A stretch of DNA of 64,000 bases, taken from positions 1-64,000 of the forward strand of contig NZ_DASTAT010000076.1 of the NCBI RefSeq assembly GCF_035712445.1, read 5' to 3'. This DNA comes from Oligoflexus sp. Lineage in GTDB: Bacteria; Bdellovibrionota_B; Oligoflexia; Oligoflexales; Oligoflexaceae. The notes under the pieces were generated by a model that saw only the letters and a list, made by a program, of their open reading frames with translations, was not told the origin of the DNA and did no database searches. Positions 38,201 through 47,780 of this stretch are shown here, in pieces; the stretch's first letter is position 1; every line of letters begins with the position of its first letter. Both the position numbers and the translations under genes were made by a program.

Positions 38201-40891
38201 TCAGCTGTTCACTGCGAGGCGACGCAGCACATACTGCAGAATTCCACCGTTCACGAAGTAAGCAAGCTCGTCTTCGCTATAGATGGCGCTTTGCACCTGA
38301 ATCACTTCCTTGCTGCCGTCCTTGCGCTGGATCGTGCAGTTCATGTTCTGCCGTGGGCGCATGTTGCGGACGCCTTCAATCGTGAAGAGTTCGTCACCTG
38401 TCAGGTTCAGAGTCTTCCGGTTTTGTCCGGGCAGGAAGAAGAGGGGCAGAACGCCCATACCGATCAGGTTTGAACGGTGAATGCGTTCGAAGCTTTCCGT
38501 GATGACGGCGCGCACACCCAGAAGGTTCGTGCCTTTCGCAGCCCAGTCACGCGATGAGCCCGTGCCGTATTCCTTGCCGCCGATGACCACGAGCGGAGTC
38601 TTGGTCTCTTTGTAACGAATCGCTGCATCATAGATCGACATCACTTCGCCGGTCGGGATGAATTTGGTGTATCCACCTTCCTTGCCATCCAGCATCTCGT
38701 TCTTGATGCGGATATTGGCAAAGGTTCCGCGCATCATCACCTCGTGGTTGCCGCGACGGGCGCCGTACGAGTTGAAATCCACGGGCTTCACACCATGATC
38801 AATCAGGTATTTGCCGGCTGGAGAATCCTTCTTGATATCACCAGCTGGGGAAATGTGGTCGGTCGTCACGCTGTCGCCCAGAATCGCCAAAGGACGCGCG
38901 CCGATGATATCGTCCTGACCCTTGGCTTCACGCGGCATATTCTCGAAATAGGTCGGGTGACGCACGTAGGTGCTGTTGCTGTTCCAGTTGAAGGTCAAAC
39001 CCTTGCCCGCTGGAGTTTGTTGCCACTGCTTGGGACCCTCGAAGACGTTGGCGTAACGTTTCTTGTACATCGAGGCGCTGAGCGACATGGCGATCGCATC
39101 AGCGATCTCACGATTGCTGGGCCAGATGTCTTTCAGATAAACGTCCTTGCCATCCTTGCCTTTGCCGAGCGATTCAGTCGTGATGTCGATGCCCATCGAA
39201 CCGGCCAGGGCATAGGCCACAACCAAAGGCGGCGACGCCAGGTAGTTGGCTTTCACATCGGGGCTGATACGGCCTTCGAAGTTCCGGTTACCGGAAAGTA
39301 CAGCGGCAGCCACCAGGTTATTATCCTGGATGGACTTGGAAATTTTCGGCATCAGAGGCCCGGAGTTCCCGATGCAGGTCGTGCAGCCATAACCGACGAT
39401 GTTGAAGCCGAGCGTATCGAGATGCGGCAGAAGGCCTGCCACTTCCAGGTAATCCTTCACAACCTGTGATCCAGGGGCCAGGGAGGTCTTCACCCATGGC
39501 TTCGAACGCAGGCCTTTTTCCACGGCTTTTTTCGCCAAAAGTCCGGCCGCCACCAGAACCGAAGGGTTCGACGTGTTCGTACAGCTGGTGATGGAAGCGA
39601 TCACAACATCACCGTGGGTCAGCGTATACTTCTCGCCTTCGACAGCAGCGGTTTTTTTCAGGTCGGCTTCGGCGACTTTGAAATGCTTCGGCAGGCATTC
39701 TTTGAAATTCGTGGAAGCCTTGCTGAGTGTGATACGATCCTGAGGACGGGACGGCCCGGCGAGGCTCGGTTCGATCGAACTCAGATCCAGCTCAACGACC
39801 TGGGTATAGATCGCTTCCACCGAATTATCACGCCACATGCCTTGGGCCTTGGCATAAGCCTCGACCAGTTTCACGCTGTGCTCGTCGCGGCCGGTGAAAC
39901 GCAGATAACGCAGCGTTTCATCATCGATCGGGAAGAAGCCGCAGGTGGCGCCGTATTCGGGAGCCATGTTGGCAAGAGTTGCGCGGTCAGCGAGGCCAAG
40001 GTCATCCAGGCCGGGGCCGAAGAATTCCACGAACTTCTCGACCACACCGAGCTTCCGCAGTTTTTCGGTTACGGTGAGCACGAGGTCGGTCGCGGTCATG
40101 CCTTCTTTCAATTTGCCGGTAAGTTTGAAGCCGATGACTTCCGGCAGAACCATGGCCACAGGTTGTGACAGCATGGCGGCTTCCGCTTCGATACCGCCGA
40201 CGCCCCAGCCCAGAACGGCGAGGCCATTGATCATCGTGGTGTGCGAGTCAGTACCGACGCAGGTGTCGGGATAGGCCCATTTTTGGCCGTCCTCTTCCTT
40301 GGTCCAGACGACCTTGGCCAGATATTCCAGGTTCACCTGGTGGCAAATCCCGGTTCCGGGAGGCACAGCGCGGAAATTGTCGAGCGAGTTCTGTGCCCAC
40401 TTCAAAAATTCATAGCGCTCGGCATTTCTTTGGAATTCCAAATCGACGTTTTTTTGAAAGGCGTCGGGCGTTCCGTAATAATCGATCATCACTGAATGGT
40501 CGATCACAAGGTCGACTGGCGACAGTGGGTTGATCTTCTTCGCGTCGCCGCCCAGCTGGGTCATGGCCTGGCGCATCGCTGCCAGATCGACAACCGCTGG
40601 AACCCCAGTAAAATCCTGCATCAGAACGCGGGCAGGGTGATAGGCGATTTCATGCTGCGATTTTTTTGTCGAAAGCCACTGCTCAAGAGCTTTAACATCT
40701 TCCTTGGTCACGATGCTGCCGTCTTCGTAGCGGAGCAGGTTTTCCAGCAGGACCTTAAGGGTCATGGGAAGACGGGAAATATCACCAAGTCCATTCTTCG
40801 CTGCATCGGGCAGACTGAAGTAGTGGTACTTAACGCCTTCCACGTCCAGGGTTTTATGAGAATTGAAAGAATCGAGTCTTTTGTGCGCCAT
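38201..40891 (-). CDS. acnA: Aconitate hydratase A
   Basis: 896 residues, typical of AcnA. The start at 40891 (MAHKRLDSF) has GAGG 10 bases upstream; the in-frame ATG at 40918 has none. The [4Fe-4S] ligands are the Cys in SITSCTNTSNPSVL and the pair in CTTCIGNSGPL. Other family features are YPDTCVGTDSHTTMING and the swivelling C-terminal domain with KEYGTGSSRDWAAKG and RIHRSNLIGMGVLPL. It interconverts citrate and isocitrate in the TCA cycle; AcnA-type enzymes can also bind mRNA when the cluster is lost. Single gene with its own terminator, divergent from the glycosyltransferase. Confidence 0.97.
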   Translation of the reverse strand: MAHKRLDSFNSHKTLDVEGVKYHYFSLPDAAKNGLGDISRLPMTLKVLLENLLRYEDGSIVTKEDVKALEQWLSTKKSQHEIAYHPARVLMQDFTGVPAVVDLAAMRQAMTQLGGDAKKINPLSPVDLVIDHSVMIDYYGTPDAFQKNVDLEFQRNAERYEFLKWAQNSLDNFRAVPPGTGICHQVNLEYLAKVVWTKEEDGQKWAYPDTCVGTDSHTTMINGLAVLGWGVGGIEAEAAMLSQPVAMVLPEVIGFKLTGKLKEGMTATDLVLTVTEKLRKLGVVEKFVEFFGPGLDDLGLADRATLANMAPEYGATCGFFPIDDETLRYLRFTGRDEHSVKLVEAYAKAQGMWRDNSVEAIYTQVVELDLSSIEPSLAGPSRPQDRITLSKASTNFKECLPKHFKVAEADLKKTAAVEGEKYTLTHGDVVIASITSCTNTSNPSVLVAAGLLAKKAVEKGLRSKPWVKTSLAPGSQVVKDYLEVAGLLPHLDTLGFNIVGYGCTTCIGNSGPLMPKISKSIQDNNLVAAAVLSGNRNFEGRISPDVKANYLASPPLVVAYALAGSMGIDITTESLGKGKDGKDVYLKDIWPSNREIADAIAMSLSASMYKKRYANVFEGPKQWQQTPAGKGLTFNWNSNSTYVRHPTYFENMPREAKGQDDIIGARPLAILGDSVTTDHISPAGDIKKDSPAGKYLIDHGVKPVDFNSYGARRGNHEVMMRGTFANIRIKNEMLDGKEGGYTKFIPTGEVMSIYDAAIRYKETKTPLVVIGGKEYGTGSSRDWAAKGTNLLGVRAVITESFERIHRSNLIGMGVLPLFFLPGQNRKTLNLTGDELFTIEGVRNMRPRQNMNCTIQRKDGSKEVIQVQSAIYSEDELAYFVNGGILQYVLRRLAVNS

Positions 40892-41047
40892 GGAGACCTC
40901 GGGAAAGTGAGTCAACAATGTGCAGGGAGCATACAGCGATTTTCCCGCTTTTGCATCAGTTTGTTACGTTGCCCCGTCTGCGTTTCCGAGGCAAGCTGAT
41001 GGGAGAATGTAGCTTTCAACACAGTTTCAAATCGTGGGATTCAATGA

Positions 41048-41701
41048 ATGAAACACACTGATGCGCTGAAATTGAGTATCGTGGTTCCTGTCGCGCCGGG
41101 TGATAAGAGTTGGAAAGCACTCCTCACTCAGCTGGCTGTGCTGGCCCCTGAACATTCGTGGATCCTGTCTGTATGCGATACCAGTTGTGAACTTGAGAAA
41201 GATGATCTGGAAGCCGCGATGATTTATCATCGTTCTTTATCGGTGGTCACCGGCTCCGCCGACCATGCCGATCAAATCAATCGGGCGATCATGACCGCTC
41301 CGACGGACTGGATCTGGGTTCTGCAGGCCGACGCCGAACTTTCGCCGCTCTCAGTTTCGAAATTGATGGAATCACTGCTGGTGAATCCGGATGCGCTGCA
41401 CTCCTTCGAATCCTTGCCGCATGCGCCGCGCGGGGGAAGGCACGCAGGCCTTCGCAGCCGTTCTTCGCTCTGGTCGATGCCTTATGGCGATCACGGTTTT
41501 GCATTTCATCGGCAGCTTTGGCAAAGCGTCGGCGGATTTACCCGGGATTTGACCTATGGTGAAGACTACGTCTTCTGCTGGAGACTGAAACAGGCTGGTT
41601 TTCATGTGATCCGGGTGCCTTTATCCGTGCCCTTGAATCCTAGTAAAATAAGGCAGCATCGGCCCCGGCGATTGCCGCACAGGGTGCAGCGGCTTGGCTG
41701 A
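41048..41701 (+). CDS. Small family 2-type glycosyltransferase (TIGR04283-like)
   Basis: 217 residues, no membrane segment. The GT-A fold starts with LSIVVPVAPGDKSW. A DxD-like LQADAEL sits at about 95-101. Then come YGDHGFAFHRQLWQSVGGF and GEDYVFCWRLKQAGF, which closely follow the YGDQ and mEDvxxxxRLrrxG pattern of the TIGR04283 glycosyltransferases. The acceptor is unknown. The C-terminus (NPSKIRQHRPRRLPHRVQRLG) is basic. It stands 60 bases before the HNH gene on the same strand. Confidence 0.75.
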   Translation: MKHTDALKLSIVVPVAPGDKSWKALLTQLAVLAPEHSWILSVCDTSCELEKDDLEAAMIYHRSLSVVTGSADHADQINRAIMTAPTDWIWVLQADAELSPLSVSKLMESLLVNPDALHSFESLPHAPRGGRHAGLRSRSSLWSMPYGDHGFAFHRQLWQSVGGFTRDLTYGEDYVFCWRLKQAGFHVIRVPLSVPLNPSKIRQHRPRRLPHRVQRLG

Positions 41702-41761
41702 AAAATCGCTTGGCCCCGCCTGCCGGAATCTGTTAGGAAGGGAACCGCAGGAGGATTCCCT

Positions 41762-42043
41762 TTGTTTGATATTGATGACGATTTTATCCAGCGCGAACGC
41801 CTGAAGGCCAAGGAACTGAAAAAGTCCCGCTGGTGGCAGAATCTTATCCAGAAAACCCAATGCTATTACTGCCAGATCCCGATCAGCCGGGAGCAGGTGA
41901 CGATGGATCATGTCGTGCCAATTAGTCGTGGTGGGCGGAGTACTGCGGGTAACCTTGTGCCAGCCTGCAAATCCTGCAACGAGAAAAAGCGCAGCCTGAC
42001 ACCTGTGGAATGGGATGAATTCCTGCAGCGAAACAAGTCCTAG
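41762..42043 (+). CDS. HNH endonuclease-type protein
   Basis: 93 residues from a TTG start with AGGAGG 9 bases upstream. The HNH core is complete: zinc CxxC (CYYCQIP), then DHVVPISRGGRS, NLVPACKSCNEKK, with the His, Asn and second CxxC pair in order. The short N-terminus is charged. Stand-alone small HNH proteins of this type (HNH_5-like) are common and mostly uncharacterised nucleases. Its 3' end overlaps the convergent small membrane gene by 4 bases. Confidence 0.88.
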   Translation: MFDIDDDFIQRERLKAKELKKSRWWQNLIQKTQCYYCQIPISREQVTMDHVVPISRGGRSTAGNLVPACKSCNEKKRSLTPVEWDEFLQRNKS

Positions 42044-42261
42044 AACTGACAGCTCCGCATCAACCACGCGATCAAGGCCAGAAACACAATCAGCTGCAAA
42101 TAATGATACCAGCGCGGTGATTTCGAGGATTTCTTCTCAGGACCCTTCTGAGTCTTGGTGAGTTTTTTGCCTCGAAGCGTGGCGCTGCGTCCCTGCATAC
42201 GCTGGCGTTCAGCCGCAAGATCGATCAGATTGTCATTGGACTTCGGCTTATTGTCTGGCAT
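42040..42261 (-). CDS. Small tail-anchored hypothetical protein
   Basis: 73 residues. A very polar, basic N-terminal ~50 residues (RQRMQGRSATLRGKKLTKTQKG) is followed by one transmembrane helix at about 53-68 (YLQLIVFLALIAWLM), ending RSCQF. No family is recognised. The ribosome site is weak. Confidence 0.6.
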   Translation of the reverse strand: MPDNKPKSNDNLIDLAAERQRMQGRSATLRGKKLTKTQKGPEKKSSKSPRWYHYLQLIVFLALIAWLMRSCQF

Positions 42262-42334
42262 AGGTGACCCGGCCTTCCCGCTGTTTTGGGCTTTATCTCG
42301 CCATCATAGAGGAAAGCCCGGGCGAGGTACAGAG

Positions 42335-42688
42335 TTAGTGGTGTGGGGCGGCTTCCGGGCTGTGCTCGTCGGCCTTTGCTTTCACGCTCGCAGGCGTAAT
42401 TTCCTTTTCCTCATCCTGCCCATCTTTGGCATGGGGATCTTCGTGCTCAATTTTTGGCTTGGCGTGCCCGGCTTCACTGTCGGCAGGATGCTCGGGAGCG
42501 CCGTGATCTTCACCCGATGCCTCATGACTGTCATGGGATGAAGGGGATCCGTGCTCATCGGCCACTCCGTGTTCATCGGCATGCTTGGGTTTCAGGCTAA
42601 AGACGATCGCCAGACCGATGCCGAAGACGATCAGACTCAGGAACAGAGCAGCGATCCAGGCGATGGTTTGGTTAACAGCCCGAGCCAT
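42335..42688 (-). CDS. Membrane-anchored His/Glu/Asp-rich protein
   Basis: 117 residues from the ATG at 42688, with GGGG 7 bases upstream; 42700 and 42739 are alternative starts. One transmembrane helix (about 8-30) precedes a disordered tail made largely of His, Glu, Asp, Ser, Pro and Ala, for example KHADEHGVADEHG and GEDHGAPEHPAD, ending HSPEAAPHH. This composition suggests metal binding (Zn, Ni or Cu) in the periplasm or cytoplasm, but no fold is recognised. It lies just downstream of the ABC-2 permease on the same strand. Confidence 0.65.
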   Translation of the reverse strand: MARAVNQTIAWIAALFLSLIVFGIGLAIVFSLKPKHADEHGVADEHGSPSSHDSHEASGEDHGAPEHPADSEAGHAKPKIEHEDPHAKDGQDEEKEITPASVKAKADEHSPEAAPHH

Positions 42689-42757
42689 AGAAGACCCCAT
42701 CTTGAGATAAGTTTGAGTATTTTCTGAATTATATCTCAAAATGGAGCCGGGTCCAAT

Positions 42758-43528
42758 TTATCCGACTATGTCCCGACGATTGAAGAAAAAGCAGGAGAGG
42801 GACATGAACACGCCGACCAGCATCGCCCCATATCCGAGACGCGAAATCAGTTCCATTTGCGAAAGGACCTGCTTATCGATCGTGTACTGAGAGGCATCGA
42901 AGAGATGAAGATTCCAAAGTCCCGCCAGCACTTCCACCGCCTGGCGGGTGGCGGCGGGTGTTTCAGGCGAAAGCGTCTGCAGAATGGGTGCGGTGATCAA
43001 ACCGGCGACGAACATCCAGATGGAACAGAAGAGTGCGACCGCGCCGGATGCAAGGCTCGCAAAAAAGATGGAAACCGCCGCCATCACCACCCAGCTGACG
43101 CTTAAAAGGCTGAAAAGCACGATATCCCGCATCGGCAGCCAGCCCATTCCATAGCCCAGATAAATGCTCTGCCAGCCAGCAAGGAAGATAAGACTCAAAA
43201 GCACAAGAGCGGCCGTTAAGCCCACGAATTTTCCAAGAAGCCAGGTGCTCCGGGATATGGGCGAGGCGAGCTGGACCTCAAGGCTGCCTTCCTGCCTTGA
43301 ATCGGCAATGATCTTATTGCCCCAGAAGATGGCGACCGTGGCGCCGGTCATCAGCCACGCGAAGGATCCCAGGTCATAGAGGATCTTGAAGAACTCCTCG
43401 ACGCCCCAGTAGCTGGCAAGCCCGGACATGATCAGGAGCCCACAGCCCACCAGGGCCGCGGGTAGAAAGATTCTATCACGGCGGAGACGCAGAAATGTTT
43501 CCATGGAAACGGCGACCAGGGCTCTCAT
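42758..43528 (-). CDS. ABC-2 type transporter permease
   Basis: 256 residues with six hydrophobic segments, the topology of GldF/NosY-like ABC-2 permeases. The typical internal motif GNKIIADSRQEGSLEVQLASPISRSTWLLGK (residues about 69-99) is seen. The start at 43528 overlaps the ATPase stop as ATGA, so the two are coupled and form an exporter. The substrate is unknown. It ends in a polar RRDIVG. Confidence 0.88.
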   Translation of the reverse strand: MRALVAVSMETFLRLRRDRIFLPAALVGCGLLIMSGLASYWGVEEFFKILYDLGSFAWLMTGATVAIFWGNKIIADSRQEGSLEVQLASPISRSTWLLGKFVGLTAALVLLSLIFLAGWQSIYLGYGMGWLPMRDIVLFSLLSVSWVVMAAVSIFFASLASGAVALFCSIWMFVAGLITAPILQTLSPETPAATRQAVEVLAGLWNLHLFDASQYTIDKQVLSQMELISRLGYGAMLVGVFMSLSCFFFNRRDIVG

Positions 43529-44490
43529 GCGCTTTTGTCCTCGCTGAAGAAACTGAGCAGATGATCTTCATCCAGACCCGATGACTTGCGGAAGTCCACG
43601 ACCAGAAGACCTTTGACGAGACAGGCCTGCAGCCATTTCACAGCGTCCGCGTAATCCTTGAACCAAAGCTCCGTGCGGTAAGCCTGGGTTTTCAAATCAC
43701 CCCACATGGGCAGGCGACTTGATTCCTGCATGCCGCGGAGGGTTTCGATGGAGCAGCCGGAAATGGCCAGGAAATGCTGCAGATTCTGCGTCGGTGATCC
43801 GGTTTCATTGTTAAGGCTCGAATAGACGAGTCGGCCTTTCTTCATGATGTAAACCTGCTCGCAGGTGTCCTTGATCGACCAGATATCATGCGTGCAAAGG
43901 ACGATGCTGGTCCGGCGTTCGCGGAGCTGGTTGATCAGATGAATCATGAGCTTATAACCCACGGGGTCAAGGCCCGACATGGGTTCATCCAGGATGACGA
44001 GCTCCGGCCGGTGAATGGTGGCCTGCGCCCACGAAAGACGCCGGCCCATGCCTTTGGAAAGCTTGCCGACCTTTTTTCGCCGATGATCCCAAAGGCCCAC
44101 TTCCCGCAGCTGGGTTTCGATGGCTTCCTTATAATGCTTGGGCTTTAAATCCTTGGGATTGAAGACCCGCAGCTGATGCCAGAGGATTTCCTCGCAGGTC
44201 AGGTTCCCCGGCAATTTATTGGTTTCCGGCATGTACCCTATGAGGCGTTTGTCTTCAAGGGTCAAAGGCTTGCCGCGAAACAGCACCTCGCCCTTGTCCG
44301 GTTTGATCAAACCGAAGATCGTGCGAATCGTGGTGGTCTTGCCGGCTCCGTTATGCCCCATCAAGGCCGTGCACGAGCCTTCGGGGAAGCCAAAACTGAG
44401 ATCATCCAGGACCACCTGCTTTTTCTTGAAAAGGTCCTGATCAAACACCTTGCGCAGATTTCTGACTTCAAGAATGTAAGGGCTGCTCAT
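43525..44490 (-). CDS. ABC transporter ATP-binding protein
   Basis: 321 residues, AAGGAG 9 bases before the ATG. Walker A GHNGAGKTTT, signature LSKGMGRRLSWAQA (divergent from LSGGQ), Walker B ELVILDEPMSGLDP and the switch His in CTHD. About 90 residues beyond the usual ABC domain make a C-terminal extension, as in the GldA/CcmA-like subfamily. With the coupled permease it forms an ABC-2 exporter. A membrane-anchored helical protein gene lies 15 bases upstream in the same operon. Confidence 0.93.
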   Translation of the reverse strand: MSSPYILEVRNLRKVFDQDLFKKKQVVLDDLSFGFPEGSCTALMGHNGAGKTTTIRTIFGLIKPDKGEVLFRGKPLTLEDKRLIGYMPETNKLPGNLTCEEILWHQLRVFNPKDLKPKHYKEAIETQLREVGLWDHRRKKVGKLSKGMGRRLSWAQATIHRPELVILDEPMSGLDPVGYKLMIHLINQLRERRTSIVLCTHDIWSIKDTCEQVYIMKKGRLVYSSLNNETGSPTQNLQHFLAISGCSIETLRGMQESSRLPMWGDLKTQAYRTELWFKDYADAVKWLQACLVKGLLVVDFRKSSGLDEDHLLSFFSEDKSA

Positions 44491-44505
44491 GGGCCGGGGC
44501 TCCTT

Positions 44506-45204
44506 TCAGGGGGAAGCTGGTGTTTCGGGCATGGACTCTTTCACAGGGGCTTTGCCCACGCTTTGCAGGAGTTTCAAAAAGCTTTCGCTGCTTTCCGTTT
44601 CGGCGATGATTTCGAGGCTTCTCTGCAGATCCTCGGGGGTCAGATCCTTTTCGCTCAAAAGCTTTTTCACCGTCTTCTGCACATATTCCGGGGAATTCGG
44701 CCGCGAGGCCGCCATCATGAAAAAGCTCGCGGCCTGGGCCGGTTGCTTCATCTGAAAGTATTCGACATAACCCTGGGTCATGGGAAGACGCCAGCTGGTG
44801 GGAAAGGCCTTGAGTCCGGCCAGGTTTATCTCCTGGCAGTATTCCGGCTTTTTAAAATCCTGCATCATCACGATGCACGCGAGCATATAGGTCGTCTCGA
44901 GCCGCGGATGATGGCGGATCACGCTCCGGATCTGCCGCATCATGCCCTCGTGATCATTGCCTTTACGCGGATCGACCAGTGTCTGCAGGAGCCAGATATT
45001 GATGAAATTGTCATAGATTCCCTTGTGCCCCAGCGTCAGCACACCGATCAATCCCGAGGAAAACTGCGACAGCGGCGGTGGAGCAAAGATATCATACTCG
45101 GCTCGCAGGGTTTTCAGACGCTGATCATTGGTTTTCACGAGGATGGTGATAAAAGCCAGGGAAGCCAACAAAGGAACTATCAGGGATCGGAATCGAAGCA
45201 GCAC
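44506..45204 (-). CDS. Membrane-anchored TPR-like protein of the ABC operon
   Basis: 232 residues from a GTG at 45204, chosen because GGAGGG lies 8-13 bases upstream; a TTG at 45222 in frame would put that motif inside the gene. An N-terminal transmembrane helix (about 7-24) precedes a helical repeat region with TPR-like spacing (TTYMLACIVMMQDF, WRLPMTQGYVEYFQM, AASFFMMAASRP). A Pro/Ala tail ends the protein. It starts the operon with the ABC ATPase and permease and may be a partner of the exporter. No specific family is recognised. Confidence 0.65.
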   Translation of the reverse strand: MLLRFRSLIVPLLASLAFITILVKTNDQRLKTLRAEYDIFAPPPLSQFSSGLIGVLTLGHKGIYDNFINIWLLQTLVDPRKGNDHEGMMRQIRSVIRHHPRLETTYMLACIVMMQDFKKPEYCQEINLAGLKAFPTSWRLPMTQGYVEYFQMKQPAQAASFFMMAASRPNSPEYVQKTVKKLLSEKDLTPEDLQRSLEIIAETESSESFLKLLQSVGKAPVKESMPETPASP

Positions 45205-45250
45205 AGGGGCGACCCTCCACAAACGCTATCCGGACCCAGAACGCAGCAAA

Positions 45251-45268
45251 GCCGGTGCATGCACCGGC
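45251..45268. terminator. Perfect 18-bp palindrome between yggT and the ABC operon
   Basis: GCCGGTGCATGCACCGGC is fully palindromic. On the minus strand it is followed by TTTGC, so it may terminate yggT transcription, but a dyad operator for the operon at 45204 is equally possible. Confidence 0.45.
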
Positions 45269-45278
45269 CCTGAACGAA

Positions 45279-45569
45279 TTACATGCCGCGAGCCGCAGCA
45301 CCGCGCAGCATCGCTTCCAGTACTTTTTGCACCAGAATGACGATCGCGAGCAGCCCCATGGGAGCCCAATCAAAAGGTCCAGGAATGCGGGATGTCAGGC
45401 GGCGCAGGGGCCGATACATCGGCTCGGTGATATTATAGATCATCTGGACGATCGGATGACTCCGATCACCAACCCAGCTGACAATAACCGAAGCAATGAC
45501 CAGCAGCTGTATCATCTGCGCAAACATCGAAACAACTGCTGCCAAACCGTCCAACAATGCAGCACCCAT
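45279..45569 (-). CDS. yggT: YggT family membrane protein
   Basis: 96 residues from the ATG at 45569, with GGAGGG 6 bases upstream. This is one YggT unit: a transmembrane helix (LLVIASVIVSWVG), the conserved turn SHPIVQMIYNITEPMYRPLRRL, a PFDWAPMGLLAIVILVQKVLE helix. YggT proteins are linked with membrane integrity, osmotic stress and cell division/photosynthetic membrane organisation in different phyla. It may be transcribed with prlC, which ends 62 bases upstream on the same strand. Confidence 0.9.
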   Translation of the reverse strand: MGAALLDGLAAVVSMFAQMIQLLVIASVIVSWVGDRSHPIVQMIYNITEPMYRPLRRLTSRIPGPFDWAPMGLLAIVILVQKVLEAMLRGAAARGM

Positions 45570-45631
45570 CAGGGCCCTCCTCTTTTCCATAACGAATATG
45601 CTAGACCTGCCTCGTGAAACATGCAAGCCCA

Positions 45632-47701
45632 TCAGCTGCCTGTCAAGCCATTGTGTTTCAAAAGGGCGTCTGGCTTAGGGGGACGGCCCCGGAACCTTGT
45701 GAAGACGTCCATGGGGTGCTGACTGCCGCCCAGCGCCAGAACGGTTTCCCGGAAATCACGACCGACCCGGGCTATCGTTTTTTCGTCCAGGCCTTCCTCT
45801 TCAAAGCGGCTGAAGGCATCCGCGCTCAAAACCTCGGCCCATTTGTAGCTGTAATAGCCGGCTGCGTATGAACCTGCGAAGATATGCTCGAAGGTGCAGA
45901 GCGAGCGATCCTCGGCAATCGGCTGGATGGCGCAGACTTTCTGAGCAATACGCCGGCTCACTTCCTCGACGGGAACCTTGCCGTCCGGGTCAAAGCGATG
46001 ATGCAGCTCCATATCATTCATGGCGAAATGCAGCTGACGGACCATCAGGTTTGCAGCATTGAAGGTCCGGGCTTCGTAGATCTTGCGGAAAAGATCATCC
46101 GGAAGGGATTCCCCGGTTTGAATGTGCCTCGTCAGATTCTTGATCACGTTTCTCTGATAGCACCAGTTTTCCATGAACTGACTGGGAAGTTCGACAGCAT
46201 CCCATTCGATCCCGTTGATGCCCGCGACTTCCAGTTCGTTGACGCGAGTCAGCATATGCTGAAGGCCATGGCCGAACTCATGGAAAAGGGTTTCCACTTC
46301 ATCAAAGCTGAGGAGCGAAGGGGTATTGCCAACCGGAGGCGTGCCGTTGCACACGAGGTAAGCCACAGGCAGAATGGTTTTGCCGTCATGCTGGCCGCGA
46401 TCGAGGCAGGAATCCATCCAGGCCCCGCCGCGTTTTTCGGCTGGCCGCGAATAGGGATCGAGATAGAATCCGGCGATTTTTTGATTCTTATCATCGAAGA
46501 CATCATAGAACGAAACATCGGGATGCCAGCGCGGGAAATTATCCGTGCGGGCCACGACCTTGATGCCAAAGAGAGTATGAAGCAGTTCGAAAAGACCGTT
46601 CAGAACGCGCGGCAAGGGGAAGTAAGGCCGCAGTTCGTCATCGGTGAAGTCAAATTTCTTCTGGCGCATTTTTTCGAGGTAGAAGTAAACATCCCAGTTC
46701 TGAAGATCACCCTTCAGACCGAGTGTCTGGGCGAAGTCCCGCAGTTCATTCAGTTCCTCATGAGCCTTATGCGTCGACACCTTGGCGAGATCCGCGAGCA
46801 GGCGATCGACCGAGGGAACATCACCGGCCATCTTCATGGCGAGACTGACTTCCGCATAGGTCTGATAGCCGAGCAAGCGGGACTGCTCCCGACGGAGGCG
46901 CAGAATATCGTAAATATTCTTCGTATTATCGAAGGTTCCCGATGAGGCGCGGCTGATATAGGCGCGATAGAGTTTTTCGCGCAGAGCCCTGGATTCCCCG
47001 TATTTCAGGAAGGGAATATAGCTCGGGAAATCGAGCGTCACGCGCCAGGGTCCACCTTCCGCGGTCGCCTTTTCACCGGGACGGCTGGCCTGATAGCTTT
47101 CCGCCCACATCCCAAGGAAGTTCTGCGGAATGCCCGCGAGATCTTTTTTATCCTTGATGATGAGTTCGAATTCCTTGGTCGCATCCAGGACGTTATTGGA
47201 ATAGGTCGTCTGCAGCTGCGAAAGCTTCTGACTGATTTCGTTGAAGCGTTCCTGGGCGGCGCCTTCCAGCTCGATGCCGGAGAGTTTGGCGTTCAGAATC
47301 AGATGCTCGACGATTCTTTTCTGCGCTCCAGACAGCGATGCGAAGGACGCCTGATCCTTCATCTTTTTCAGACCGAAATAAACCGCCCGGCTTTGCGAAA
47401 GACGCAGCGAAAAGCTGACGATCTGCGGCAGGCTCGCTTCATAAGCTTCGCGCAGCTCGGGGGAATTCTTCACACCGATCAGATGCTGAATCGGGCTCCA
47501 GGTGTTGTGGAGTTCGCGGCGAATCGTTTCCAAAGGTACGAGCAGTTTATTCCACTCGGGCTCCGGATTTTTTTCCAGCTTCTGCAGGAGCGACTCGCAG
47601 CGCTCCAGCACGTGATCCACAGCTGGTCTTACATGGTCTGGTTTTATTTTATCAAATTGGGGAAGGCCACTATTCCCGATCAGGGGATTTTCATGCACCA
47701 T
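45632..47701 (-). CDS. prlC: Oligopeptidase A (M3 metallopeptidase)
   Basis: 689 residues, matching E. coli PrlC at 680. The zinc motif HEFGHGLQH lies near residue 470, with Glu of the third ligand in a downstream NGIEWDAVELPSQFMENW stretch. Additional family segments are GGAWMDSC and FEHIFAGSYAAGYYSYKWAEVL. It degrades oligopeptides and signal peptides in the cytoplasm. The genes yggT and others follow on the same strand. Confidence 0.95.
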   Translation of the reverse strand: MVHENPLIGNSGLPQFDKIKPDHVRPAVDHVLERCESLLQKLEKNPEPEWNKLLVPLETIRRELHNTWSPIQHLIGVKNSPELREAYEASLPQIVSFSLRLSQSRAVYFGLKKMKDQASFASLSGAQKRIVEHLILNAKLSGIELEGAAQERFNEISQKLSQLQTTYSNNVLDATKEFELIIKDKKDLAGIPQNFLGMWAESYQASRPGEKATAEGGPWRVTLDFPSYIPFLKYGESRALREKLYRAYISRASSGTFDNTKNIYDILRLRREQSRLLGYQTYAEVSLAMKMAGDVPSVDRLLADLAKVSTHKAHEELNELRDFAQTLGLKGDLQNWDVYFYLEKMRQKKFDFTDDELRPYFPLPRVLNGLFELLHTLFGIKVVARTDNFPRWHPDVSFYDVFDDKNQKIAGFYLDPYSRPAEKRGGAWMDSCLDRGQHDGKTILPVAYLVCNGTPPVGNTPSLLSFDEVETLFHEFGHGLQHMLTRVNELEVAGINGIEWDAVELPSQFMENWCYQRNVIKNLTRHIQTGESLPDDLFRKIYEARTFNAANLMVRQLHFAMNDMELHHRFDPDGKVPVEEVSRRIAQKVCAIQPIAEDRSLCTFEHIFAGSYAAGYYSYKWAEVLSADAFSRFEEEGLDEKTIARVGRDFRETVLALGGSQHPMDVFTRFRGRPPKPDALLKHNGLTGS

Positions 47702-47780
47702 CTCTTCTGTCCTCTGTTAGTCGTGCGCTCAGCCTGTATGAGCATTTCAGAATAACAGAGGCAGAAGAGAAGAGCGATGC

